Shown: positions 44,634 through 55,195, counted from the first letter of the stretch. The stretch: 64,000 nt of DNA from Gluconobacter cadivus (GCF_015244745.1 NZ_JABCQI010000002.1:1-64000), one strand, 5' to 3'. Program-made: numbers and translations. The notes: a model not told the origin generated them from the letters alone.

Positions 44634-47012
44634 ATGTGTATCGTCCACCAGAACAAACTCGCATTGCGCCACATGGCCCTGCTTTCGACAGTGCTAGCCG
44701 TTATTCCTTCATGCGGATGGACGGCGGAAAAACCACAACATGTCCGCAGAGGAAAGACACATCCACTTCATACGGTGGCTGGATCCCAGACACCTGCCGT
44801 ACGCCACACCCTGAGCCGCCCTGCGCAAGCGGAGCTTATGCAGGTCCAAGGGCGACATGTCTCTCGCGGCGCACAGACCGTTATTTCACAGCACGTTTTT
44901 ACAAACGCCGTGGCCGGAACATCCGTTATGAAGGCATTGCAGAATGTACCGGGCGTGCTGTTCCAATCTGACGATGCGCAAGGCGTCGATACGGGCGGCG
45001 TCAAACTCTATATCCACGGGTTCTCGCAAAACCAGATCGGCTTTTCACTGGACGGTATTCCACTCGGTGAATCCGTCTATCGCAACTATAACGGTCTAAA
45101 CGCCGTGGCGGCGCTGTCATCCGAGAATGTTGGTCATATGGAGATGTCACAGGGCGCGGGCGTCGTGGACATGCCCAGCACCAATGTGCTCGGCGGTGCG
45201 ATCATGATTTCGTCGTCTGATCCCAAGGACAAGTTCGGCGGCACGCTGGCCGCGACCGGCGGAAGCAACGCCACCACACATGCCTTCATCCGTATCGACA
45301 GCGGCAAGCTGAACCCCACCGGGACCAAGTTCTATGTGTCCTACATGCGAAACGACACCAAACTGTGGAAAGGCTATGGCACCCAGTTCTTCCAGCAGGT
45401 CAATTTGAAGCTGGTGCAGCCGATCCATAATGAAAGCAGCGTCTCGCTCCTGTTCGACTGGGCGGATGTGCAACAGTTCAACTACCAGTCCGAAACACTG
45501 GAGACAGTCCAGAAGCTGGGTTATGGCGTCTCCAATTACTACCCCAACTATCGTTTGGCCTATGAAGCCGCACAGGGCATTTATTCGCACGGTGAAGACA
45601 AAACCAGCGACCCGAAGGATGTCTCTTATTATGCGGGAACAACGACTTCACGCGATCTGCTGGGAGGGCTGAATTTCCATCTGAAGCTGGCTGATCGCCT
45701 GCGTTGGGATTCTGTCGTGTACGGCCACAACCAGAAGGCCGATACCCAGTGGTCCGATCCGTGGATGGCCTCCGCAAACGGCGCCCCCCTCTCCGAAATC
45801 GTCAAACAGCCTGATATCCAGCGTTTCGGCCTCACATCAAGCATGACGTATGATATCGGCAAACACGAAATTCATGGCGGCATCTGGTACGAGAACAACA
45901 AATATATCTCGAACATGTTCGCCTATAACGACCCGCTTCTTGCTGAAGGACAGACCCTGACACCCAATCCCTTCCGCAAATGGTCCGACCCTTTCGCCAA
46001 GCTCTGGGGCCAGACCTACAATACCAACACGATGCAGACCTATATCGAGGACACCTGGCGCCCGGTTCAAAACCTCTCGCTCCATGCAGGGTTCAAATCC
46101 ATGCTGAGTACCACCCATGTCGGTCAGACCGGGAATTACGAACCCTATACCGGCACCAATGCTCTTGCCGGCGGCGTGGGTCTGACGACATTCGGGGCGT
46201 TCCTGCCGCATTTCAGCGGGGATTGGCATTTCCTGACGCATCATGAGCTGTATTTCGATATCGCCAAGAACATGCGCGCCTATCCGCAAAGCGGCTATCA
46301 CCTCTCTGCATCGCCATTTGCCGTCTCGCAAGAGGCCTTCGACCTGTCACGCAGTTCCGTCAAACCCGAGACAAGCTGGGCCTATTCGGTCGGCTACCGC
46401 TTCACACAGCGGCGTATAGACTTCTCGGTCAGCGCCTATCGTGTGAACTTCTCGAACCGCCTGGGTGCGTTGGTTCAGGGCAGTCAGACCAACCCGCAGA
46501 CCACAGTTCTAAACCTCGGCGGTGTGACAATGAACGGCGTGGATGCCGGGATGACACTGCGCCCACTGCGTGGTCTCTCGATTTTTAACTCGATCAGCTA
46601 CAACCACTCGACCTACGACAACAACATCAGCCAGCAGGGCACGACCTATGCCACCCAGGGCAAGCATGTCGTGAACTATCCGGACCTGATGTACAAGGCG
46701 ACGGCAGAGTACACTTACAAGAAGGCCAGCTTCAACATCGACGCCCTCTACACCAGCAGCCGTCCGTTCAGCTACACGAACGACACGTCACTTCCATCCT
46801 ATTGGCTGGTCAATTTTGGCGCACGCTACAATTTCGGACGCATCGGACGTCTGGAAAATCTGACAGCATCGTTTAACGTCACCAACCTGACAGGGTCGCG
46901 CTACCTGATCATGACCGGTGATGACGGCGGAAACCCGCTTTCGGGTGACTACCAGTCGCTGGTTGTGGGCGCACCGCGCCAGTTTTTCGGTGGCGTGAAA
47001 GCAGACTTCTGA
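44634..47012 (+). CDS. TonB-dependent outer-membrane receptor
   Basis: This 792-residue protein starts at ATG 44634 with AGGA upstream. It has a signal-peptide-like hydrophobic N-terminus and a plug domain from about residue 75 (VMKALQNVPGVLFQSDD..., YIHGFSQNQIGFSLDGIPLG, MEMSQGAGVVDMPSTNVLGGAI). The long β-barrel ends in an aromatic-rich strand FFGGVKADF. No Pro-rich TonB box motif is clear. Its neighbours (GPH transporter, GH3, GH63) suggest that it brings an oligosaccharide through the outer membrane; siderophore import is the other common role of this family. Confidence 0.9.
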   Translation: MCIVHQNKLALRHMALLSTVLAVIPSCGWTAEKPQHVRRGKTHPLHTVAGSQTPAVRHTLSRPAQAELMQVQGRHVSRGAQTVISQHVFTNAVAGTSVMKALQNVPGVLFQSDDAQGVDTGGVKLYIHGFSQNQIGFSLDGIPLGESVYRNYNGLNAVAALSSENVGHMEMSQGAGVVDMPSTNVLGGAIMISSSDPKDKFGGTLAATGGSNATTHAFIRIDSGKLNPTGTKFYVSYMRNDTKLWKGYGTQFFQQVNLKLVQPIHNESSVSLLFDWADVQQFNYQSETLETVQKLGYGVSNYYPNYRLAYEAAQGIYSHGEDKTSDPKDVSYYAGTTTSRDLLGGLNFHLKLADRLRWDSVVYGHNQKADTQWSDPWMASANGAPLSEIVKQPDIQRFGLTSSMTYDIGKHEIHGGIWYENNKYISNMFAYNDPLLAEGQTLTPNPFRKWSDPFAKLWGQTYNTNTMQTYIEDTWRPVQNLSLHAGFKSMLSTTHVGQTGNYEPYTGTNALAGGVGLTTFGAFLPHFSGDWHFLTHHELYFDIAKNMRAYPQSGYHLSASPFAVSQEAFDLSRSSVKPETSWAYSVGYRFTQRRIDFSVSAYRVNFSNRLGALVQGSQTNPQTTVLNLGGVTMNGVDAGMTLRPLRGLSIFNSISYNHSTYDNNISQQGTTYATQGKHVVNYPDLMYKATAEYTYKKASFNIDALYTSSRPFSYTNDTSLPSYWLVNFGARYNFGRIGRLENLTASFNVTNLTGSRYLIMTGDDGGNPLSGDYQSLVVGAPRQFFGGVKADF

Positions 47013-47097
47013 CAAAACCTTGTCCGGATCGGACATTCCCCCAAAACTGCCTTTCCGGGATAAAGAAAGACAGCCACGACACCAACCGGATAGCGGC

Positions 47098-48456
47098 ATG
47101 AACGGCACGACGAACAACCAGCGCCCTGCCCTGTGGGAGCGGATGAGCTTCGGCTTCGGCGATCTGGCTGGTAATGCCCTGTTCGGTATTACCGGAACCT
47201 ATCTCATCTATTACTACACCAATGTTTACGGTATTTCCGCGTCTGCTGTCGCTCTGCTGATGCTTCTGGCGCGTGTGATCGACAGTGTGGTGGACCCGGT
47301 CATCGGTTATCTGATCGACCGTCGCATCCTGTTCGGAGGGCGCGTCCGGCCCTACCTGAAATGGTTTTCCCTACCGCTCGGCTTCCTGACCTTCTGCTGT
47401 TTCCTGCCACTTCCGCTGGGACCGGGCGGACGCCTAGCCTGGGCTTATGCCACCTATCTCGCAATGGGCGTCCTCTTTTCGCTCGTCATCGTGCCTTACG
47501 GCCTTCTGCCGAATGTCATGACGCGCAACCGGGAAGACCGCCTGTCCCTGTCCACCTTCCGCATGATGGGCGCAACGCTTGCAACCTTTCTAGTCGGATC
47601 GTCCATTCTGCCCATGGTGCATGTCTTCGGTGGCGGTAACGAGAAACTTGGATATCCGCTGGCGATGGCCGTCGCAGGCGCTGTGGGCGGCGGACTGGCG
47701 CTCATTCCTTCCTTTACCTGCCAGGAACGTCATGCGCTTGAAGCGAATGACAGCCCCGTCCGGGTTCTGCTCGGCTCCCTGTTCCAAAACCGGGCCTGGG
47801 TGATCGTTACGATCGTACTGAGCCTATTCTACATCAATCTGACAGCGTTCTACGGCCTGTCGCTCTATTACGCGACAGAAGTCCTGCATCGCCCGCAGTA
47901 TTTCGGGGGGCTGCTCATCTCGATGATGGGCGCCAGCAAGGTCGTTGGCGTATCGTGTTCGCCCTGGCTTGCACGCTGCGTAGGACAGAAGCTGACGATT
48001 GTTCTGCCCTATATCCTGTCCGCCATAGGTCTGGCGCTGTTTGCATATGGCCCGAACAATGCCGTCTATCTGACCGCCATCTTCGGCGTAATCTGCTTTT
48101 TCCAAGGCATGACCCTGCCAGTGTTTTACGCCATGGTCGCGGATTCCATCGACTATGGCACGGCCGTCACAGGCGTTCGTGCGTCCGGCATGGCCTATTC
48201 GGTCAATAGTTTTGCGGGAAAGGTCGCATGGGCCATCGGCGGCTCACTATCCGCCGCAATCCTGGCCTGGGGCGGTTATGTTCCCCATGCGGCCACCCAG
48301 ACACAGACCGCCCTCGCCTTCATTACATTTGGCTTTCTGGGCGTTCCCGCCTGCGTCGCCCTACTCTCGGTCCTGATCATTCTGCTTTACCCATCGGAAG
48401 CCGAGATGACACGCACTCTCCAGCCGGAAGCCCCGGTTGAGCCACAGAGGCTCTGA
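47098..48456 (+). CDS. GPH-family sugar:cation symporter (MelB-like MFS)
   Basis: This 452-residue transporter is numbered from ATG 47098. The frame runs up to TTG 47020 but the added 26 residues are not membrane-like. It has 12 predicted membrane segments and the GPH motif around DPVIGYLIDRR, with conserved PYG. The family imports di- and oligosaccharides or glycosides with Na+ or H+. It sits between the TonB receptor and the glycosidases and should pass the saccharide into the cytoplasm. The following gene starts only 1 base after its stop. Confidence 0.88.
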   Translation: MNGTTNNQRPALWERMSFGFGDLAGNALFGITGTYLIYYYTNVYGISASAVALLMLLARVIDSVVDPVIGYLIDRRILFGGRVRPYLKWFSLPLGFLTFCCFLPLPLGPGGRLAWAYATYLAMGVLFSLVIVPYGLLPNVMTRNREDRLSLSTFRMMGATLATFLVGSSILPMVHVFGGGNEKLGYPLAMAVAGAVGGGLALIPSFTCQERHALEANDSPVRVLLGSLFQNRAWVIVTIVLSLFYINLTAFYGLSLYYATEVLHRPQYFGGLLISMMGASKVVGVSCSPWLARCVGQKLTIVLPYILSAIGLALFAYGPNNAVYLTAIFGVICFFQGMTLPVFYAMVADSIDYGTAVTGVRASGMAYSVNSFAGKVAWAIGGSLSAAILAWGGYVPHAATQTQTALAFITFGFLGVPACVALLSVLIILLYPSEAEMTRTLQPEAPVEPQRL

Positions 48457-48457
48457 C

Positions 48458-50875
48458 ATGACGAACACATTCCGAACCGAAGCAACCGCAATCGTCGCGC
48501 AGATGACGCTTACGGAGAAGCTTGATCTCGTCTGCGGAAATGGCCTGTGGCGCACGACCGGCGTACCCCGGCTGGGTCTTCCTTCCCTCCTGATGGTCGA
48601 TGGCTCCAACGGTCTTCGCGTCGTGCCGGACCAGATCTCCACACACACAAAAAATACCGATCTTGGAGCTTTCCTTGATGCCGTCGAGACTACGGATGAT
48701 CCAGAAAACCGGGATGACAACGTCCTTCTCGGCAAGAGCATCCCGTCGACATGCTTTCCCTCCCTCTCAGTTCTGGCCAATAGCTGGGACATCACATTAG
48801 CCCATGAGGTCGGAACCGCACTGGCACTCGAATGCCGGGCTGCGGGCGCACAGATCCTGCTCGGGCCGGGGATCAACCTGCGCCGCTCCCCGATGGCCGG
48901 TCGGGGATTTGAATATTTCAGCGAAGACCCGATCCTGACGGGAGAAATGGCTGCAGGAGTCATTCAGGGACTGCAGGACAATGGCGTGGGAGCATCGCTC
49001 AAGCATTTTGCATGCAACAACTCCGAAACCGAGCGCATCAGCATGGATTCCGTCGTCGAGCCCCGCGCGTTGCATGAACTGTATCTGCTGGGGTTCGAGC
49101 GGGCGATCGCCCGGAGTAACCCGTGGACAGTCATGACGTCCTACAACCGGCTCAACGGGGTGCAGACATCACAGAACCCGTGGCTCCTGCGCGATATCCT
49201 GCGTGGTCGGTGGCACTATGACGGTATGATCATGTCCGACTGGCACGGGATTCAGGATCTCCCCGCCGCAGTAAAAGCCGGAAACGATCTGGACATGCCG
49301 TTCAATGCCGCCCGCAGACGGCGTCTTGAAAACGCTGTCTCAGGCGGGAACGTGCCAGTCGCGGTGCTGGACGAGGCCTGCATCCATATCGCGGCCCTGA
49401 CGCTCCGTAGCGCAGACGCCCAGCGCAGACTGCCGGTTTCGCGCCCGGATTTCGCTGCCCATCACGATCTGGCGCGCAAAGCTGCTTCCCGCGCCTGCGT
49501 CCTGCTCAGAAACCAGAACAATCTCCTCCCCCTCACGCCGAAACCGGGCAATCGCCTGCTGGTCATCGGCACAGGCGCGGTCTCCCCCGAAATTCAGGGC
49601 GCGGGCAGCACCGCCGTCCGCCCCATCCGATGCGACATTCCGGTGGAATGCCTGCAAGCGACTGCCCCTGAAGGCGTATCCATTCATTGGGAACCCGGCT
49701 GGAGCGTGAATGGCACGCATGACCCACACCGTCAGGATGCAGCCCTTGCCGCCGCACGCAGCGCTGAAACCGTCATCGTTTTTGCGTCCACCCCGCCCAG
49801 CGTCAGTGGCGAAAATGCCGACCGGCCCAATCTGGATCTCTGTCAGGCGCATAACACCCTGATCGCTGAACTAGCGAAGCTCCATAACAGGATTGTGGTG
49901 GTTCTCACGCATCCGGACGCCGTCGTTCTGCCATGGGCCGACAACGTGCAGGCCATCCTCTCAGCGGGCTATGCGGGGGCAGGATTTGGACAGGCCGTAG
50001 CCGATATCCTGTTCGGGCATACAAACCCTTCCGGCAAGACATCCGTCACATGGCCGGTACGATCAGAAGACTGCCCAGCCTTTCTGGGCTACCCCGGCGA
50101 ACAGGGAAAACACCTGTATCGGGAAGGCATTTTTGTCGGGTACCGGTTTTTCGATATCCGCCGAATAGAGCCTCTTTTCCCGTTCGGCCACGGATTGTCC
50201 TACACGCCCTTCGCTTACGACACCCTAAAACTGACAAGCAGCGCGGAAGGTGTCGCAATTCAGTTTACGCTGTCCAACACCGGCACCCGGACAGGCCGGG
50301 AAATCTGTCAGCTGTATCTCGGACGAAACCCAGCCGCAGCCAACAGGGCCTTGCCCCATCATCCTCTCCGGGCTCTGAAAGGATTTACGACCGTTTCACT
50401 GGAACCGGGAGAAAGCCGCGTCGTGACCATGATGCTGGATCGCCGCGATCTCGCCTATTTCGATACCGTACGCGAAGACTGGACCGTCCCCGCCGGAACG
50501 GTCAGAATCGACATCGGATCATCCTCCCGCGATATCCGCCTGTCAGCCCCACTACACGTCACAGGCGATACCACACCAGCACGATGGCTTGACCTGCACA
50601 CCCCACCCGGCCAAGTGCTGGAGGTCCCCGGCATGCAGGAAGAACTGGTCGCATGGCTTGCTGATGTGACCGGCCAAAGCATCATCGAAACCGAGACCCG
50701 ACTTGCTCCCTGCTATCGCTCCTTTCTCGGCATTTACGACACACTCTGCTGGTCATTCGGCCTTGAACTGGACGAAACACGACTGACACACATCCTTGAC
50801 GACGCCAACCGACGCAGTGGCGCAAGAAAACCCGGACATCGCCCCGACAATTGCAGCAAACAGGATCCGTCATGA
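48458..50875 (+). CDS. Glycoside hydrolase family 3 (β-glucosidase/xylosidase type)
   Basis: This 805-residue enzyme starts at ATG 48458. It has the N-terminal (α/β)8-type GH3 domain with KHFACNN and the catalytic nucleophile Asp261 in GMIMSDWHGI, a C-terminal α/β sandwich (AGAGFGQAVADILFG, NPSGKTSVTWP) and a fibronectin III-like domain (LSNTGTRTGREICQLYL). An additional about 110-residue helical tail follows. No signal peptide is present, so it acts in the cytoplasm on sugars delivered by the transporter. Its stop overlaps the ATG of the next gene (ATGA). Confidence 0.93.
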   Translation: MTNTFRTEATAIVAQMTLTEKLDLVCGNGLWRTTGVPRLGLPSLLMVDGSNGLRVVPDQISTHTKNTDLGAFLDAVETTDDPENRDDNVLLGKSIPSTCFPSLSVLANSWDITLAHEVGTALALECRAAGAQILLGPGINLRRSPMAGRGFEYFSEDPILTGEMAAGVIQGLQDNGVGASLKHFACNNSETERISMDSVVEPRALHELYLLGFERAIARSNPWTVMTSYNRLNGVQTSQNPWLLRDILRGRWHYDGMIMSDWHGIQDLPAAVKAGNDLDMPFNAARRRRLENAVSGGNVPVAVLDEACIHIAALTLRSADAQRRLPVSRPDFAAHHDLARKAASRACVLLRNQNNLLPLTPKPGNRLLVIGTGAVSPEIQGAGSTAVRPIRCDIPVECLQATAPEGVSIHWEPGWSVNGTHDPHRQDAALAAARSAETVIVFASTPPSVSGENADRPNLDLCQAHNTLIAELAKLHNRIVVVLTHPDAVVLPWADNVQAILSAGYAGAGFGQAVADILFGHTNPSGKTSVTWPVRSEDCPAFLGYPGEQGKHLYREGIFVGYRFFDIRRIEPLFPFGHGLSYTPFAYDTLKLTSSAEGVAIQFTLSNTGTRTGREICQLYLGRNPAAANRALPHHPLRALKGFTTVSLEPGESRVVTMMLDRRDLAYFDTVREDWTVPAGTVRIDIGSSSRDIRLSAPLHVTGDTTPARWLDLHTPPGQVLEVPGMQEELVAWLADVTGQSIIETETRLAPCYRSFLGIYDTLCWSFGLELDETRLTHILDDANRRSGARKPGHRPDNCSKQDPS

Positions 50876-53097
50876 TTGTTGAGAGCACAGTGCCCCCAGC
50901 CCGCGCATGGAACACCTGGTCCGACCGCCCGGCGGCCATGACCTTCCTGCCGCTCGGCGTTCATGTCACGCCCCTGCTCTATTCCACCAGCCAGCGCAGC
51001 GCGACCCTGCTCCCACCGGGAAAGGATCTTCTGTTTGGTCGTCATGATATGGCCGGAAGGCTGGTCGAGTTCGAAACCCGGCATGGCGGGACGGAAATCG
51101 CATTCAGCTACGAGAAAGATGATCCCTACTGCCTGCTGGGGACATGGAAGGGGAAAGTTCTCGCGGAATGGGGCCTGCGTTACTGGGTAAACCTCTGCCT
51201 CTCTGCCGAATGCGGCGCCACTGTGACCTATAACGGCGAGGCTGCTGTTATCCAGTTGGGTTATCGGTACGTTGCCCTGATGAGCGACACGGCCCCCATT
51301 CAGGTCACAGCTCATGAAACGCTGAAAGCCGCAGCACAAGATTTCAACGATCACGGCTATTTCCAGACATCCAGCAGGGGAACATCTGCCCCCGTCATCA
51401 CATTGCGCTTCAATCTGGAAATGATGCGCAAAGGGCGCTTCGCCGCAGCCGTGGCGGATAGCGAAGAACTGGCAATCGCGAAAGCTCGGGCCACGCTTGA
51501 ATGCGCTCCCGAGAAAGAGCCTGCGCTTCCAACCCAGACCGGTCGGCACGCCGGAGCCTTGGATGCCGTTCGGGATGTCATGGGCTGGAACACCCTGTAT
51601 GACGGTATCAATCGTCGCCCCTATACCACCTTCAGCCGGATCTGGAATCTGGGGACATTCGCGGTCTGGTACAACGATCAAACCTATTCCGCACTGATGG
51701 CCGCCCTCCTTGATGGGCAGACTGCGCGCGAAAACATGGCGGTGGCCACGGCAAGCGCAACACCGCAGGGTAATTTCGCCTGTCTCGCCACATCGAACGA
51801 CACATGGGTGGATCGTACTCAGGCTCCGAATGGCGCCTTCATGACGTGGATGATTTATTTGCGCCATCGCGAAAAATCATTTCTCGAATGCCATTATGAG
51901 GCTTTATCCCGCAACCACACCTGGTGGCGCCGCGAGCGCGACCCGGATGGAATAGGGCTTGTCTCATGCGGAACATCCGATGTCGGAGAAGCCTTGTACA
52001 AAGGCACTCATTTCGGAGCCCGCAATGAGACGGGGATGGACAATTCCCCAACCCATGATGAAGCACTCTACAGCCCCGAAACACGCACGCTGTCATTGCT
52101 CGATGTCGGACTCAACTGCTCTCTGGCGCTTGATGCGGAGTGTCTGGCGCATATTGCGCGGGAACTGGGGCGCACTGAAGACGCACAGACTTTCAATGCA
52201 CTGGCGAACGACACGCGTAGCAAAATCCGGGAACATCTATGGGATCATGAACGCAGCATTTTCGCCAATCGCCAACGTCATGGCGGGTTCGTCAACAGTG
52301 TCGGACCCACAAGCTTCTTCCCGCTGATCTGCGGTGCTGCCACGCCGGAACAGGCACAGTCCCTGATCAGACATTTCTCTGATCCGACCCGCTTCGATGG
52401 CCCCTATATGATCCCGAATGTCAGCCGGGATGACCCTGCCTTTGCAGATAACGTCTACTGGCGCGGCCGTATCTGGCCAAATGTGAATTATTTTGTGTGG
52501 CATGGTCTGCGGCGCTACGGGTTCGTCGCAGAAGCATCCCTGCTCGCCGAACGCAGCATGGCACTGTTCAACCAGTCATGGACGGACCGCAGAATCGCCG
52601 CAGAAAACTACTCGGCCACAACCGGCGAGGCCAACGACCAACCGGATACGGACCTGTTCTATTCCTGGGGCGCAATGCTACCCATGCTGGGTGTTGCAGA
52701 CGTTATGGACATCAACCCCTGGGCGGGCTGGGAACTGCATAATACAGGCGCAGACGTCACACTTGGCCCGATCCACACACCCATCGGAAAGGTCATCATG
52801 ACTGTTACGAATGGCCGCTTGACGTTATCCCGTGGGCAGGAAGAAATTCTCTCCTGGACCGGAACAGGCCGCCTGACAAACCTCAAAATCAGCGAAGGGC
52901 TCATGAGTTGCTGCATCCATGCTCATGGAGGCCAACAGGGAATTCTGACCCCCGGCCCAACCTACGCCGCGCGGATCGTAGAAAGCCGTCTGGATGGCAA
53001 GCCTCTTCCCGCCGCTCCAAACCAAGACATAGACCTGTCCAATAGTTATTCCGGGCAACGTCTCGATCTTTATCTCGCCCCATTACCCGCGGCGTGA
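50872..53097 (+). CDS. GH63-type α-glucosidase/glycosidase
   Basis: This 741-residue cytoplasmic enzyme is numbered from ATG 50872, which overlaps the GH3 stop. It has the (α/α)6-barrel motifs of GH63 and related families: GMDNSPTHDE (D390 as probable acid), VNSVGPTSFFPLICG, YWRGRIWPNVNYFVWHGLRRYG and AENYSATTGEAND (probable base Glu). GH63 includes glucosidase I, mannosylglycerate hydrolase and α-glucosidases, so the substrate is open. It is the last gene of the operon, and its 3' end overlaps the LysR gene on the other strand. Confidence 0.85.
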   Translation: MIVESTVPPARAWNTWSDRPAAMTFLPLGVHVTPLLYSTSQRSATLLPPGKDLLFGRHDMAGRLVEFETRHGGTEIAFSYEKDDPYCLLGTWKGKVLAEWGLRYWVNLCLSAECGATVTYNGEAAVIQLGYRYVALMSDTAPIQVTAHETLKAAAQDFNDHGYFQTSSRGTSAPVITLRFNLEMMRKGRFAAAVADSEELAIAKARATLECAPEKEPALPTQTGRHAGALDAVRDVMGWNTLYDGINRRPYTTFSRIWNLGTFAVWYNDQTYSALMAALLDGQTARENMAVATASATPQGNFACLATSNDTWVDRTQAPNGAFMTWMIYLRHREKSFLECHYEALSRNHTWWRRERDPDGIGLVSCGTSDVGEALYKGTHFGARNETGMDNSPTHDEALYSPETRTLSLLDVGLNCSLALDAECLAHIARELGRTEDAQTFNALANDTRSKIREHLWDHERSIFANRQRHGGFVNSVGPTSFFPLICGAATPEQAQSLIRHFSDPTRFDGPYMIPNVSRDDPAFADNVYWRGRIWPNVNYFVWHGLRRYGFVAEASLLAERSMALFNQSWTDRRIAAENYSATTGEANDQPDTDLFYSWGAMLPMLGVADVMDINPWAGWELHNTGADVTLGPIHTPIGKVIMTVTNGRLTLSRGQEEILSWTGTGRLTNLKISEGLMSCCIHAHGGQQGILTPGPTYAARIVESRLDGKPLPAAPNQDIDLSNSYSGQRLDLYLAPLPAA

Positions 53098-54056
53098 CCA
53101 TTCAGGCATTGCCCGACTGGCAGACGAGGTTGATCAGATCTTCCATCCACATAAGTCTGCCTGATGCGCCGGGCCTGATGAATGAAATAAAGCTTGGCCC
53201 CCGTCATGCGGACAGAACGAAAAACCAGATAAAGCGGTGCCGTCAGGGCCGTGCGGGATGACAGTGGAATATAGACCACCTGCTCGGCATGATGTTGCTG
53301 CATGGACTGCGGGACGAGGGAAATCCCAAGTCCTCCAGCCACCAGATTCAAAGCTGCCAAAAGCTGCGGACCTTTCTGATGAACCCGTGGTGTAAAACCC
53401 GCTCCCAGACAGGCATCCACGATCGTCTTGTACAAGCCGTTATTGTATTGGCTCTGATAGAGGATGAAGTCCTCATTCTCGAGGTCTGTCAGTTTCAGCC
53501 CTGACGCCGGAGCGTCTTTCGCCAGACGGTGCGTTCGAGGAACCGCCACCACCATAGGTTCTTCCACGATCAGTTCGACCACAACATCCGACACATCGGG
53601 AATGGACGTCCGCACAAAAGCGACATCCACCGTATCCTCCCGCAAACCTCCCAGAAGCTGGCTGGAATTGCCCTCCGTCAGCGTCAGACCAACATCCGGC
53701 CAGGTTTCGCGGAACTGCCCCAGCATGTCCGGCAGACTGGGATGACACAGGGCGGAGTTGGTGAACCCGATCGACAGTTCCCCAGTCTCCCCCCGCACGA
53801 TCCGGCGGACATCTTCGACGGTCTCATCCATACGCGCGATGACATCATACGCCCCTTTGAGCATGCTCCGTCCTGCGGACGTTAGCCGCATGCCCTTTGC
53901 ATGACGCTCGAAGAGTTGCACCCCCAGTTCTTGCTCCACTCCCTTAAGCAGCCGCGTCAGCGGGGGCTGCTGAATGCCCAGCCGCTCGGCAGCCCGGGTA
54001 AGATTGCGCTCCTCGGCAATGGCGATGACGGCATGGAGGTGTCTGAGTTCGATCAT
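53070..54056 (-). CDS. LysR-type transcriptional regulator
   Basis: This 328-residue protein has an N-terminal winged HTH (1-60: RHLHAVIAIAEERNLTRAAERLGIQQPPLTRLLKGVEQELG) and a C-terminal periplasmic-binding-like ligand domain. It is divergent from icd-acnA and converges on the GH63 gene. A palindrome CATAC-N7-GTATG sits just upstream of its start codon, matching the usual T-N11-A type operator, so it may regulate itself and icd-acnA. The effector is unknown. Confidence 0.9.
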   Translation of the reverse strand: MIELRHLHAVIAIAEERNLTRAAERLGIQQPPLTRLLKGVEQELGVQLFERHAKGMRLTSAGRSMLKGAYDVIARMDETVEDVRRIVRGETGELSIGFTNSALCHPSLPDMLGQFRETWPDVGLTLTEGNSSQLLGGLREDTVDVAFVRTSIPDVSDVVVELIVEEPMVVAVPRTHRLAKDAPASGLKLTDLENEDFILYQSQYNNGLYKTIVDACLGAGFTPRVHQKGPQLLAALNLVAGGLGISLVPQSMQQHHAEQVVYIPLSSRTALTAPLYLVFRSVRMTGAKLYFIHQARRIRQTYVDGRSDQPRLPVGQCLNGHAAGNGAR

Positions 54057-54058
54057 TC

Positions 54059-54075
54059 CATACCTTTAAAGTATG
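54059..54075. promoter_or_regulatory. Putative LysR operator palindrome
   Basis: CATAC-CTTTAAA-GTATG is a perfect 5-bp dyad with 7-base spacing between the divergent genes. It lies 3 bases upstream of the LysR start, so it would block its own transcription, and about 100 bases before icd. Confidence 0.55.
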
Positions 54076-54172
54076 ATGAAACCCCTCTGCAAACATTGGT
54101 TCAGACACGGAACTTCTTTAAGGTCCGCCGCGTCACAGACACATATCCTTTTGCCCCGAACAGGAACGCGCC

Positions 54173-55195
54173 ATGACCAAGACCATTCCCGCCACACTCA
54201 TCGCCGGTGACGGAATTGGCCCGGAAATCATGCAGTCGGTCACGACCGTCATGGACGCCCTCGACGCCCCCTTCCTCTGGGACCACCAGAGCGCAGGCGT
54301 CGGCGCGTTCGAGCAGCACGGAACCGCCCTCCCCGAGGCCACGCTCGACAGCATCCGCCGCACTGGTCTTGTGCTGAAAGGCCCGCTGACCACCCCCGTC
54401 GGCAAGGGCTTCCGCTCCATCAACGTCACGCTGCGTCAGGCCTTTGACCTGTACGCCAACGTCCGCCCGACCCAGACCATTGTCCCCGGCGGACGGTATG
54501 AAAACGTCGATCTGGTCGTGATCCGCGAGAACATTGAAGGCCTGTATGCCGCGATGGAGCATTACATGGCCGTGGATGGGGACCCCGAAGCCGTGGCTTA
54601 TGGCGCCGGGTTCAATACCCGCGCCGAATGCAATCGGATTGTCCGTTTCGCCTTCGAATACGCCATCAAGAACAACCGCAAGAAGGTGACGCTCGTCCAC
54701 AAGGCGAACATCCTGAAAATCCTGAGCGGGCTGTTCCTGCATGAAGGTCGCAAGGTCGCCGCGGAATATGAAGGCCGCGTGGTGCTGGAAGAGCGGATCG
54801 TTGACGCCTGCGCGATGGAGCTTGTGATCCGTCCGGAAAATTACGACGTCATCGTCACAACCAATCTGTTCGGCGACATCCTGTCCGATCTGACAGCAGG
54901 TCTTGTGGGCGGCTTAGGCATGGCACCGGGCGCGAATATCGGCGAAAAAATGGGTATCTTTGAAGCCGTCCATGGCTCCGCACCAGATATCGCCGGACAG
55001 GGCATCGCCAATCCGCTGGCGCTGATGATGGCGGGCAGCATGATGCTCGCCCATGTCGGACGGCTAGACCTCTCTGAACGGCTTGACGGTGCGATGAAGC
55101 AGATCCTTCAGGTCGAAGGCCTCCGCACCCGCGATCTGGGCGGCAACGCCACCACGCAGGACGTCACGCAGGCCCTTCTGCGCGCCATCAACTAA
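54173..55195 (+). CDS. icd: NAD-dependent isocitrate dehydrogenase
   Basis: This 340-residue protein of the isocitrate/isopropylmalate dehydrogenase family begins [13 protein letters not shown] and carries [19 protein letters not shown] and [10 protein letters not shown], then [19 protein letters not shown] and [18 protein letters not shown] (metal and substrate sites). This short NAD type is characteristic of acetic acid bacteria and mitochondria, rather than the long NADP form. It oxidises isocitrate to 2-oxoglutarate. A CAGGAAC ribosome site precedes it. It is 33 bases upstream of acnA. Confidence 0.93.
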   Translation: MTKTIPATLIAGDGIGPEIMQSVTTVMDALDAPFLWDHQSAGVGAFEQHGTALPEATLDSIRRTGLVLKGPLTTPVGKGFRSINVTLRQAFDLYANVRPTQTIVPGGRYENVDLVVIRENIEGLYAAMEHYMAVDGDPEAVAYGAGFNTRAECNRIVRFAFEYAIKNNRKKVTLVHKANILKILSGLFLHEGRKVAAEYEGRVVLEERIVDACAMELVIRPENYDVIVTTNLFGDILSDLTAGLVGGLGMAPGANIGEKMGIFEAVHGSAPDIAGQGIANPLALMMAGSMMLAHVGRLDLSERLDGAMKQILQVEGLRTRDLGGNATTQDVTQALLRAIN

